A DNA stretch of 64,000 nucleotides, from positions 1,612,001 through 1,676,000 of the forward strand of contig CAWKDG010000012.1 of assembly GCA_963848355.1 (NCBI GenBank), in the 5' to 3' direction. Each line of letters begins with the position of its first letter. Within the stretch, counting starts at the first letter, position 1. The stretch comes from CAWKDG01 sp963848355. Its GTDB lineage: Bacteria > Actinomycetota > Acidimicrobiia > Acidimicrobiales > UBA8190. A program made the translations under genes and the position numbers. The notes under the pieces were generated by a model. That model was not told the DNA's origin. It saw only the letters and a program-made list of their open reading frames with translations, and made no database searches. Positions 24,876 through 34,904 of this stretch are shown in pieces.

Positions 24876-27800
24876 TCAGGTGCCGACCAGGTCGTCGGCC
24901 ACCCGACGTGCCTCGACCAGGGCGTCGGCCAGTTCGCTGCCCTCGAGGACGTGCTCCATCGTTTCGGGTCCACCGACGAAGACGAGGACGCAGCGGCACA
25001 CGTCGAGGCCCGTGGACGACGCCAGGGCGGCGGCGTAGGCGGCGACCTGGAGCCGGTAGGTGGCGACGGCGGCGGCCAGGGCGCCCCGGTCCCGGATGTG
25101 GTCGGTCTTGTAGTCGACGACGACGAGCCCGTCGTCATCCTCGAAGAGGAGGTCGACGAATCCTTCGAGGACGCCGCCATCCGCGAGGGGAGCCGTCACC
25201 GAGACCTCGCGCCAGTGGCGGCGGGAGGCGCCGTAGGTCACCGTCGGGCTCATGAGCGCCCGCTGGACCATCGTCGCCACTTCCGACGCGTGGTCGGCCA
25301 CGCCGTGGGCGAAAGCCCGGGCCCGGGCCACCTCGTCGGCCGGCCTGCCGCCGGCGTCATGCCCCGTGACCGGATCGAGATCGGCCAGCGCCGCGTGAAC
25401 GGACTGTCCCATCCGGCGCCCGAGCTCCGCCCGTTCCGGTTCGACGAGGGGTCGACCGGACGGGTCGGGCGTGACGGCCCCCGCGGGCACGAGGGCGCCG
25501 GGACGGGTCGTCCCGTGGCGCGCCACCGCCGTGGCCGTGGTCACGGGACGGCGTCGCAATGCGGCCAGCATGCGGGCGCGGTCGGACTCCCAGTGCACGG
25601 GCAGGACGTCGATCTCGACCGGTGCAGCGTCGGTCCCGCCGGGCCCCGGGACGAAGGGCGTGTCGTGCTGGTCGGGCAGTGGGCGCCACAGCGACGGGTT
25701 CTCGGCGCAGATCCTCGTCACCAACGCGGCCAGGCTCGCATCGGTGCCGCCCTGGCGCTGCTTGTGGTGCAGACAGACGACGAGATGGTCGCGCGCTCGG
25801 GTCATGCCCACGTACAGCAGCCGGTGCTGTTCGAGGAGGTCGAGGCGCTGCTCGCGCAGACCGGCCTGTTCGAAGCCGGCCGTCCGGAAGCGTCCGACCT
25901 GGATCTCGGGGACGTCGTCCTCGGTCCACAGCACCACCGGAGGTCGCGGCCCGTCGGCCTGGTCACGCTCCAGTCCGGCCAGGACGACGACGGGGAACTC
26001 GAGGCCCTTGGCGCCGTGGATGGTCATGACCCGTACGGCGTCGTCGTCAGGGTCGGGAGGGCCCACGCCACCGATCCGGCCGTCGCCCGCGGCACCGGAG
26101 TCCCGGCCCAGGTGAGAAAGTCCCGCAAGGTCCCGCCCGGTGACTCGTCGAACAGGCGGGCCTGGTCCTGGAGCCACCGCAGCCGGTGCCAGTGGTCACG
26201 GGGTCGGCGATGGGCGAGGGCGAGCTCGAAGCTGCGCAGCTCCCGGAAGGCGGCGCCCACCATGGCCGACGGCTCGGACCACCACCGTTGGCGGTGCAGA
26301 CGGTCGAGAACGGCCATGGCCCGGGCCACCGGGTGCGCCTCCGAGCCCGGTGGGGGCGGCGTGCCGCGGATCCCAGGTACCGCCCGCCGCGTGCCAGGTC
26401 ACGAGGTCGTCGTCCCCGCAGGCCAGACCGGGCGAGCGCAGGGCGCCGAGAACGGCCACGGCGTCGGCGGGGTCGTCGGTGGCACGGAGGACGGCCAGCA
26501 CCTCGCGCACCTCCTCGGCGCCCCACAGAGAGGGCCGCCCCCTCGAGCCGGTAGGGCACGCCGGCCGCCTCGAACGCCTCCTCCAGGGCGGCGAGCGACG
26601 AGCGGGCCGGGATGAGCACGGCGACGTCCGCCCAGCCGCGGCGGGACGGCGCCCTCCGCTGACGGTGTCCTCCACCATCCATCCCCGACCCACCATGTGG
26701 GAGATCGCCGCCGCGGCATCGGCGGCCGCCCGGCGACGGACCTCGGGGGTCGAGGCGGCCACCGCCCCGCCGACCATGACGACCGGTGGCGGGCCCGGTC
26801 GTCCGACGCCGGCCGTTCGTCCCGTGGGCCGACGATGCCGGCGTCGCCAGGCCGGCGTCGTCGATCCCGTCGAACGTCAGTTGCACGGCGCCGGCGGTGG
26901 GCGCCGCACCGGGGTCGTCCCCCGAGCCGTCGCCCGTGGCGGGCGTGCGCGCCGGGAGCAGCCTGTGGTGGGTGGCCTGACCGGGGCCGGTGCCGTCACC
27001 GAAGATCTCGGCGAAGACGACGTTGACGAAGTCGACGATGCCGGGGACCGATCGGAAGTTGGTCTGCAGGACGACGGTCGATCCGATCCCGGCGCTGACG
27101 CGCGTCGAAGAGCTCGATGTCGGCCCGCCGGAACCGGTAGATGGACTGCTGGGGATCGCCCACGACGAACAGCGCGCCGGGGCGGGCGCTCCCCCACGTC
27201 GGTCGTCCCGTCGACGGCGGCGACGAGCCGGGCGGCCAGTTCCACCTGGATCGGGTCGGTGTCCTGGAATTCGTCGATCGAGCAGCCGGCGGTACCGCTG
27301 TCGCAGCGCGGCCACGGGGTCGCCCCCGCCCCGAACCAGCCGCCGGGCGTGCACGAGCAGGTCGTGGAAGGTGAGGCGGCCCTCGACCCGCCGCTGTTCG
27401 GCGGCGGCCAGCGTGAAGGTGGCCAGACGGGCGACCAGGTCGCCGAGAACGGCGCGCCGTACCTCCTCGAGGAGGTCGAGGCGCGCCTGCTCGGCCTCGG
27501 CACAGGCGGCCCGCACCTCGGCGATATGGCCGGTCCAGTTCTCCTGCCGTCCCTGGGCGCAGCGAAAGGGGGGCAGGGTGTCGAGCAGCTGGAGGACGGC
27601 CAGCTACGTCAGGGCCGGCCGCCGTCAGGAGAGCGCCCGCACCGGCGAGCGTTCCGCTCAGGTGGCGGGCCATGTTGTCCCCGTCGTCGGTGCACCAGCG
27701 CCGTGCCCCCCGGGCACGTGCCAGAGCATCGATGACCGGGCCGGGGTCGGTCGGGGGCCAGTGACTGTCGCACGCCGGCACCCGGCGCAGGTACTCGAGC

Positions 27801-28358
27801 GCACCGTCTTCGAGCCGGTCCCAGTGGGCGTGCAGGGCCCGCGCCACGGCGGCCAGATCGGTGTGGCGCAGCCCGGCCGAGAACCCAAGGACGAGAGCGC
27901 GCTCGGCGTCGGGTTCGTCGAGAAGGGTGTCGGCATAGTGGTTCCAGCGCTCCTCGAAGTCAGCGGCGTCGGCCGTGTCGTCGAGCACCTCGAACCCCGG
28001 GGGGAGACCGGCATCGACGCAGTGCTCGACCAGGATGCGCTGGGCGAAGGAGTGCAAGGTGCAGATGGCGGCGTCGTCGATCTCGGCGCGGGCCGCTGAC
28101 CATACCCTCGTCCCCAGCGGCGGCGGCCACGTCGACCGCCCGCCGGATCTGTTCGCGCAGCTCGGCCGCCGCCGCTTCCGTAAAGGTGATGGCGGCGACT
28201 TCGCGCAGCGTTACCGCACCCGTGCGCACGAGCGCCACGATGCGGCCGACCAGTGCGGTCGTCTTTCCCGTGCCGGCTCCGGCGACCACGGTGATATTGG
28301 TGTCGAGGTCCTGGGCGATCCGGAGACGGGCGGCGCCGTCGCTGGTGTGGGTGTCCAT
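24876..28358 (-). pseudogene. AddA-like UvrD-family helicase with RecB-type nuclease, about 10 frameshifts
   Basis: Conserved pieces appear in order along the minus strand but in changing frames: Walker A GAGTGKTTA and ITFTEAAAAELREQI (after ATG 28358), TLHSFAQRILVEH, LTFHDLL, DEFQDTDPIQ (Walker B), VVGDPQQSIYRFRRAD, LQTNFRS, then VMTIHGAKGLEFP and a C-terminal PD-(D/E)XK nuclease (EGFVDLLF, VVVDYKTD). Frame changes are near 28095, 27603, 27278, 27185, 27100, 26820, 26645, 26535, 26350 and 26090, several at runs of four or five G or C. With its partner upstream it would form a double-strand-break resection helicase-nuclease. All motifs survive, which argues for sequencing indels over an old pseudogene. 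Confidence 0.8.
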
Positions 28359-28360
28359 GA

Positions 28361-31316
28361 TCACGGCCCGTCGTCGGGATCGACGAAGCCCTTGACCACG
28401 GAGCCGGACAATCCGTCGGGGACGTCGCCGTTCATCAGCGAGACCACGCCGCGGAGCTCGGGTCTGTTGTACAGGCGCCCCCACTCCCGGTCCCGTGACG
28501 TCGGGCAGACTTCGTCGAAGTCGCATCCGGTGCAGTTGGCGAAGCTTCTGTATGTCGGTGCTCCGGGAACCGGGGGGTAGCACCCGTCCTCCACTCCGTC
28601 GGCGATCAGCCGGACGACGTGGCGGAACCGTGCTTCCACGTCGGGGGTGACGGCGAGGTGAAAGCAGGGGGCACTGCGCTCGCCGGAAAGGAGCCAGTAC
28701 CGGGCGTGGACGGGTCGCGGGCCACCGAACAGGTTCAGCGCGGCCGTGGCGTACAGGGGGAGCTGGAGGAACCGGCCTCCCGCCACCGGGTCGCGGGTGA
28801 GGTCGGTCAGGCGACCTTGGCGCCCCGTCTTGTAGTCCGACACCATCAGCTGTCCGGACGAGGTCCGGTCGACGCGGTCGACGCTGCCCTGGAAGGCGAC
28901 CGATCGACCGTCGTCCAGGGAAACGGTGACGGGCGGGGTGTCGTCGTCCCCTCCGGGGCCGAACGAGAGTTCGGCGGCGATGGGGACGATGTCCCCCTCC
29001 TCCGCATGAAAGCGCAACAGGTCGCGGACGATGGCCGATCGGTCCAGGCGCCACAAGAGGGGCTTGCCCACCAGACCACGGGCCTCGGCGTCGTCCAGTC
29101 GCTCGGTGGCGATGGCGAGGAGCCGTTCGACCGACCGTACCGCCCCTGTCACCCGTTCGGCGACGTACGCCTCGAGGATGGCGTGGACGAGGCTGCCCCG
29201 CGTGATCGGCTCGATCCGCCACAGCTCCTCGGGCCGGACGCGCGCCGACACACGCAGGACGCGGTCGAAGAGATACCGACGCGGACACTTGGCGTAGGTC
29301 TCGAAGCGGGTGGCCGACACCGGCGTCTCCGGGTCGAATGCCGAGACACGCCCCGGACCCACGTACCCGTCGAAGCGCGTGAAACGCGGATCGGACCTGT
29401 CGCGTGCGGCCGCGAAGCCGCCAGCCAGTCGGTCGTCGCCGGCGGCCGCCCGGCACGGATCCCCTCCCGCGCCCACCCAACGATCGAGGGCGCGCAACTC
29501 GAATTCCGGAGCCGAGACGGCCGGCTCCGCCGCCGCCAGACCGGCGGAGAAGGAGTCCACCTCGCACCGGCGTGGTGTCGGCGTCCACCAGGTCGGTCAT
29601 CCAACGCGACGGGACCTGGGCGCGACCAGTGCGGGGATCACCCCGGGGTCGGGTGCCGATGCGCTCCCGTTCACCGGCGGCGACCGCACACCCGAGGTCG
29701 TGGCGGACGACCTCCAGACGGTCGGCCCGGGTCAGGAGGGTTCCCGAGGCGTCGGCCCGGCGGATGTCGTCGCTCAGAAGGCCCCCGTCTCCCGCGTCCT
29801 CACCGGGGACCAGCGCGTCGGCCAGTCCGACGACGACGACGGAGTGGAACCGCAGGCCCCGGGCCCCCGCGTACGGGGCCACGAAGATCCCGTCCCCGAA
29901 GCCGCCTTCGGGGCTCTCGGGGGCGTCCAGCACGGTCGCTTCGAGCTGCGTGCGCACGGCGCGTCGAAAAGACGCCAGATCGGCGCCGCCCGAGACGCGA
30001 TCGAGGTCGCGCAAGGCCGACACCACTCCCCGTACCTGGCGGGCCGCCGCCGCCTCCGCCCCGGGCCACCCGCCCCCGTCGGCGGGGGGGAGGTAATGGT
30101 CGAGAAGGCCGACGGCCCACGTGCCGAGGGCCTGCCATGAAGCGCCGGGTGGCGCCGTCCTGTGACAGAGGTCGTCGACGAACGTGGCCAGGGCCGCCGC
30201 CTCGTCGGCCTCGGGACCTCCGCGGTCGACGACCCGCCCGAGCCGCTCGTGCCACTGACGGGGTCCGCGCACCACGCCGGCGTCGGCCGACACCACGTCC
30301 CACCGACTCGCGGGGACCGGGGTCCTCCCGGGGCCGATGGTGACCGGCGCCGCCGAGAGCCAGTCGATCACCTGGTGGCGTGGCCAGTCGCTGTCGGCCA
30401 GGTCGAGCAGGCCGAGCAGGGCCCGACCGGTCATGGAGCGGTCGAGACGGCGCAGCCCGGGCCCGTTGCTCGCCACCCCGGCGTCGGTCAACTGCTGGTG
30501 GAGGATACGGGCGTAGGTGGGGCCGGCGGGGTGGAAGACGGCTTGCTGCCAGAGCGGGGTCCCGGTTCTGGGCGGCGGCGATGACCGAACGCACCGCCGT
30601 GCGCGCCTCCTCGTCGGGGTCGGCGCACGAGCGGACCTCGGTGAGGGTGACCGTGGGGTTGTCCGGGGACACAGCGTCGACGATGGCGGGTCCCCGAGGA
30701 GGTCGCAGGAGCGCGCGCTCCACGGGGGAGGTCGGGCCGAGGTCCCAGGACACCACCGGTGCGACGGTCCGGGCCGGTAACGGGCGGCAACGGGCGACGG
30801 CCAGGGCCTCGGCGATCAGGTCGGCCTCGTCGGCCAGGCCGCTCTCGTGCAGGGTCCGGCGCGACGGCTCCGAGAAGAGCGACGAGGTCAGCTCCCCGGC
30901 CGCCCCCGCGGCGGATGGTGTCCAGTGCCGCCGGCGGGCACCGGCGCAGCTCGTCCAGGGCCCGCTGGAGCTCGACCGGAGCCGACGGATGGGACGAGAA
31001 ATGGCCGAGCCACCCTGTCGCCGCCCGCGCCTGCGCGCCGATCACCTCGAGATCGAGCGCCGGCGACACCAGCCGCCGACCCTGCGCCGCCAGGCACGGT
31101 TCTCCGAGCGTGCGCACCAGGCCGGAGAGGGTGGTGCAGCTGACGTTGACCCAGCCCCGGCGACCATCGACGCCCCATCCCGGCACCGAGCGCCCGGCGG
31201 ACGAAGACGGCGGCGTAGCCCGACGGGGCCACCACCGTGACCGGTGCCAGCGGGTCGCCACCCTTGGCGTCCTCCAGTTCCCGGCCCAGACCCTCGAGCG
31301 CCGTCGTCGGCGGCAC
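28361..31316 (-). pseudogene. AddB-like helicase-nuclease subunit, about 4 frameshifts
   Basis: Starts at GTG 31316 (an upstream in-frame stop at 31340 excludes longer forms) and ends 2 nt before the helicase ATG. The N-terminal VTVVAPSGYAAVF has no Walker A lysine, as in AddB subunits that have lost ATPase activity. The C-terminal nuclease shows FETYAKCPRRYLF, GSLVHAIL, GSVDRVD, VSDYKTG and CTGCDFDEVC; the four cysteines fit the AddB-type iron-sulfur cluster. Frame changes near 31177, 30905, 30560 and 29572. Order B then A on one strand matches an addBA operon. Mycobacterial AdnAB is the alternative relative but has two active helicases. Confidence 0.78.
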
Positions 31317-31432
31317 CGGTGGCGGTCGAGCCGGGGATCACCCGCGCATGCTACGGCCCGGTTGTGGTGTTCCCGTCCCTCACGACGCGGGCGGCACGTG
31401 GTCGGTGGTCACCCCACCGCTTCCGCGGCCGG

Positions 31433-32288
31433 TCACCGGGGCGATCCCGGCCGGTGGGGCGTTCCGTAGGCGTGACGGACCCGCAACCGCCACCAGATGG
31501 CCATCGTGTCGCGCAGCATCTCCCCCACCACCCTGAGCGATACGGTGCTGGTGAAGCGGAGACCGATGCGCACGGGCGCCTCGACCAGATGGCGATAGCC
31601 GAGGAAGCGGGCCACGACGAGGAGCTCGAGATCGAAGGCGTAGCCCTGTTCGACCATCGAGGGCAGAACGTCGACGAGGACGTCACGCCGGACCAGCTTG
31701 ATCCCGGCCTGTGTGTCGCGGACGTCGAGATGGAACAAGAGTCGGACCAGTTGTTGGTAGCCCCATGAGTACAGCCGGCGGGCCGGTGGGTAGACGACCT
31801 GGGAGGAGCGGTGACGCTTGCTCCCGAGGACCACGTCGGGACGTTCGGTCCGCACCACCTCGACAAAGTCCCCGAGCAGTTCCGGGGGGACATCCCCGTC
31901 GGCGTCGATGAACCCGAGGTACCGGCCCCGTCCGCGCTCGAGGCCGGCGCGGACGGCTTGACCCTTGCCCCCACGGGACGGCAGGACCACGCGGGTCACG
32001 ACATCGGGAGCGACGTCGTCGAGGGTGGTCTCACTGCCGTCGGTGGAGCCGTCGGAGACGGTCACGACCTCGAAAGACGCCCCTGAGGCCCGCAGCACCT
32101 CGACGGCCCTCTCGACGGTCGACGCGCAGACGGTCGCCGGGGTTGTAGTACGGCATCACCACGGTGACGTCGAGCTCGGCCGCCGGGAGCGGGCCGGCGC
32201 TGCGCCGGTGGTGGCCGGATGAGTCCCGGCGGTGCCCCTGCCGTGTCCCTGACCTCCCACGACCGACCCTTTCGTCCCGGCATGTCAT
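31433..32288 (-). pseudogene. Family 2 glycosyltransferase (polyprenyl-phosphate sugar transferase type), one frameshift
   Basis: N-terminal LDVTVVMPYYNPGDRL is read from ATG 32288. After about 32125 the frame changes and continues STVERAVEVLRASGASFEVV, DGSTDGSE, FIDADGD (DxD metal site) and SRGGKGQAVRAGL. This pattern matches dolichyl/polyprenyl-phosphate mannosyl- or glucosyltransferases that load a lipid carrier from a nucleotide sugar on the cytoplasmic face. The product could feed an enzyme such as the MptB-like mannosyltransferase at 42594, though that one is 10 kb away. The start is uncertain because the first 40 residues are poorly conserved and basic. Confidence 0.75.
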
Positions 32289-32393
32289 GAGCCGGATGGC
32301 GCCGCCGCTCGAGTTCGAGCGCAATTCACTGTACGCGACGGCCCCGTCGTCGGGACCCTCGCTCCCTCAGGGATTTCCGGTCGAGGGCAGAGG

Positions 32394-33275
32394 TCAGTGC
32401 ACGATCGTGTAGACGGCCATGGCGGCACCGAATGCCAAGCAGTAGAGGCCGAAAGGCGTCAGGGTCCTGGTCTTGAAATAGCGGACGAGGAACCGCACGG
32501 TGACGACGGAGACGACCGCAGCACATGCGGCGGCGACGAGCGCCTCGGCGCGCACCCCGTTGCCCTAGGGGACCGACGAAGTCCGACAGCTTGAAGATGC
32601 CGGCGGCGAGGATGATGGGCGTGGCCAGGAGGAAAGCGAAGCGGGCCGAGTCCTCGTGGTCGAGACCGCGAACGAGGCCGGCCGTCATGGCTGACACCGT
32701 CGCGGCTGATCCCGGCGATCAGGGCTGACGACTGCGCCACGCCGATGACGACGGCCTCCTTGTAATCGAGCGTCTCGAGCTTCCGCCCGCCGTCGTGCTT
32801 CGCCCCCTCCCGCAGAGCGAGGTCACGGACAGCCGAACGACGACGCACCCGCTCGGCCGAGGAGGATGATCCCGTTGAGGATGAGGAAGAACGCCGCCGC
32901 CGTCGGTGTGGCCAGCGCCACGCGGAGCGGATGTTCGAGAGCGACGGCGAGAACGGCGGCCGGGATGGTGGCGACCACGATGAGCTACGCCCGGCGCTCG
33001 ACGGGTGTCTCGATGCGGCGCGTCACGAGCGTGTGGCACCAGGCGGCGATGATACGGATCCAGTCCCGCCAGAAGAAGAGGAGAAGGCCGACGGCGCTGC
33101 CGACGTGAAGCATCACCACGAAGGCCAGCCAGTACGACGACTGCGAATCCGACTGGACGGCGACGACGGAGTGCCAGCCGAAGAGGGTGGGGAACAGCAC
33201 CGTATGGCCCAGACTCGACACGGGGAACAGCTCGCTGAGGCCCTGCAGGACACCCAGGACGACCGCTTGGAACAT
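32394..33275 (-). pseudogene. uppP: Undecaprenyl-diphosphatase, one nonsense codon and three frameshifts
   Basis: A multi-pass membrane phosphatase that recycles undecaprenyl diphosphate for cell-wall synthesis. The first helices (MFQAVVLGVLQGLSELFPVS, then SLGH) contain the ExxxPxSSxxH active site. A TAG at 32985-32987 interrupts RRA-LIVVATIPA with no frame change. Further pieces need frame changes near 32850, 32700 and 32568: LDYKEAVVIGVAQSSAL, GISRDGV, AGLVRGLDHEDSARFAFLLATP, then a final GLYCLAFGAAMAVYTIVH. The gene is normally essential or duplicated, which favours sequence error, but a TAG substitution is not an indel. Confidence 0.8.
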
Positions 33276-33644
33276 GCTGATCGGGTGGTGACCGGTGCTA
33301 TGGGTCGCCGAGAGGGCGAGGGTGTGGACCGCACGGCTCGACATCAACGGAGGCACGCGTCGGCCCCTTCCTGAGGTGGGTGCGAGGGCTGTGCCACGCT
33401 AGGCATGGGCGACGAGGCACACAACGACACGGCCAGCCGCTCGAATTCATGCCCTCTTCTCGTGGTTCTCAGGGCGTTATGCAAGCGTTCCCAGCCTCCT
33501 CCCAGCTTGATCAGCGATCCTGGGGGCTGGACGGGCCCAGGAACGCCCTTCCACCGCTGCGACGTCCCGGCGAAGCGCTCCGGCTCGGGACATGGCCCAT
33601 CGACGGCCCGGCGGTGCGCAGGAGCGGCGAGGGAGGTGGCACGG
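33276..33644. other. Intergenic region between uppP and sqdB
   Basis: 369 bp with no convincing gene. A possible minus-strand promoter for uppP is TTGTGT (33419-33424), 17 nt spacer, TAGCGT (33396-33401). The GGGAGG site for sqdB is at 33631-33636. The frame of sqdB is open across most of it, but the sequence there is unlike the family. Confidence 0.5.
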
Positions 33645-34829
33645 TTGCGGATTCTCGTGCTGGGCGGAGACGGGTACCTGGGGTGGCCAACGGCGCTCCA
33701 TCTATCGCGTCGTGGGCACGACGTGGGCGTGGTCGACAACTTCGTTCGCCGTCAGTATGACCACGAGATGGGGGTCGACAGCCTCGTTCCCATCACCCAG
33801 CTCCAGCACCGGGTCCGGATCTGGGAAGACGTGTCAGGGCTCAAACTGGAGACCTTCATAGGCGACCTCACCGATCCCGTCTTCGTCGACACCACCCTGG
33901 CCCGCTTCGAGCCTGAGGCCATCGTGCACTTCGCCGAGCAACGCTCGGCGCCTTACTCCATGATCGACCGCCAGCACGCCGTGTACACCCAGGTGAACAA
34001 CGTGGTGGGCACCCTCAACCTCCTCTACGCCATCGCCGAGCGCGATCCGTCGATCCATCTGGTGAAGCTCGGCACGATGGGTGAGTACGGCACCCCCAAC
34101 ATCGACATCGAAGAGGGCTTCATCGAGATCACCCACAAGGGCCGGACCGACACGCTTCCGTACCCGAAGCAACCGGGCTCCTTCTACCATCTGTCGAAAG
34201 TCCACGACAGCCACAACATCCAGTTCGCTTGCCGGATCTGGGGACTGCGGGCCACCGACCTGAACCAGGGGATCGTCTACGGCCAGGAGACGGGGGAGAC
34301 CGATCTACACCCGGACCTGGCAACCCGCTTCGACTACGACGGCGTCTTCGGCACCGTGCTCAACCGTTTCTGCGTCCAGGCCGTCGTCGGGCACCCACTG
34401 ACCGTCTACGGATCGGGTGGACAGACTCGCGGGATGCTCGACATCCGCGACACCCTCGCCTGTGTCGAGCTGGCGTTGACGAATCCGGCCGACGTCGGCG
34501 AATTCCGGGTCTTCAACCAATTCACCGAATCCTTCTCCGTCCGCGAGATGGCGGAGATGGTGGCGGAGAATTATCCCGGTGCGGCGCGCATCGAGAACGT
34601 CGAGGACCCGCGGGTGGAGAAGCAAGAGCACTACTACCGGGCGGCACATACCAAGCTGCTCGATCTCGGGCTCGTCCCCCATCTACTCGAGCCGGCCACG
34701 ATCCGGTCGTTGCTGGCCGTGGTCGACCGTCATCGCGACAGGGTCGACCCCGTGGCCATCCGTCCCACGGTGCAGTGGCGGAGCACGGCCAGCTCGCTGC
34801 GGCCGAGCGCCGACGTCAACTCGGGCTGA
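33645..34829 (+). CDS. sqdB: UDP-sulfoquinovose synthase
   Basis: 394 residues from TTG 33645, 8 nt behind GGGAGG, giving the family N-terminus MRILVLGGDGYLGWPTALHL. Extended SDR fold: NAD loop GGDGYLG, catalytic T144 (KLGTMGEYG), Y181 and K185 (YHLSK), which fall one residue from T145, Y182 and K186 of plant SQD1. HFAEQRSAPYSMIDR, TDLNQGIVYG and GGQTRGMLDIRDT are SQD1/SqdB signatures. It makes UDP-sulfoquinovose from UDP-glucose and sulfite. No SqdX-type sulfolipid transferase is adjacent, so the sugar may go to sulfoquinovosyl diacylglycerol through a distant gene, or to a glycan as with archaeal Agl3. Confidence 0.93.
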   Translation: MRILVLGGDGYLGWPTALHLSRRGHDVGVVDNFVRRQYDHEMGVDSLVPITQLQHRVRIWEDVSGLKLETFIGDLTDPVFVDTTLARFEPEAIVHFAEQRSAPYSMIDRQHAVYTQVNNVVGTLNLLYAIAERDPSIHLVKLGTMGEYGTPNIDIEEGFIEITHKGRTDTLPYPKQPGSFYHLSKVHDSHNIQFACRIWGLRATDLNQGIVYGQETGETDLHPDLATRFDYDGVFGTVLNRFCVQAVVGHPLTVYGSGGQTRGMLDIRDTLACVELALTNPADVGEFRVFNQFTESFSVREMAEMVAENYPGAARIENVEDPRVEKQEHYYRAAHTKLLDLGLVPHLLEPATIRSLLAVVDRHRDRVDPVAIRPTVQWRSTASSLRPSADVNSG

Positions 34830-34904
34830 GCCACCACCGCTCGACAGCGATCGGCTTGACGAACCGCGGCTCTACAACCCCGGGGCCGCGACGAACCGGC
34901 AGGC

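Noticed and set aside
32985..32987. TAG in uppP as pyrrolysine
   Set aside because: No pyrrolysine genes in view, the codon lies in an ordinary membrane segment, and other genes in the window end in TAG (for example secE, nusG, rpoB).
23464..33275. Programmed frameshifting or recoding as the reason for the frame changes
   Set aside because: There are too many sites, in both directions, without common slippery sequences, and they cross unrelated genes.
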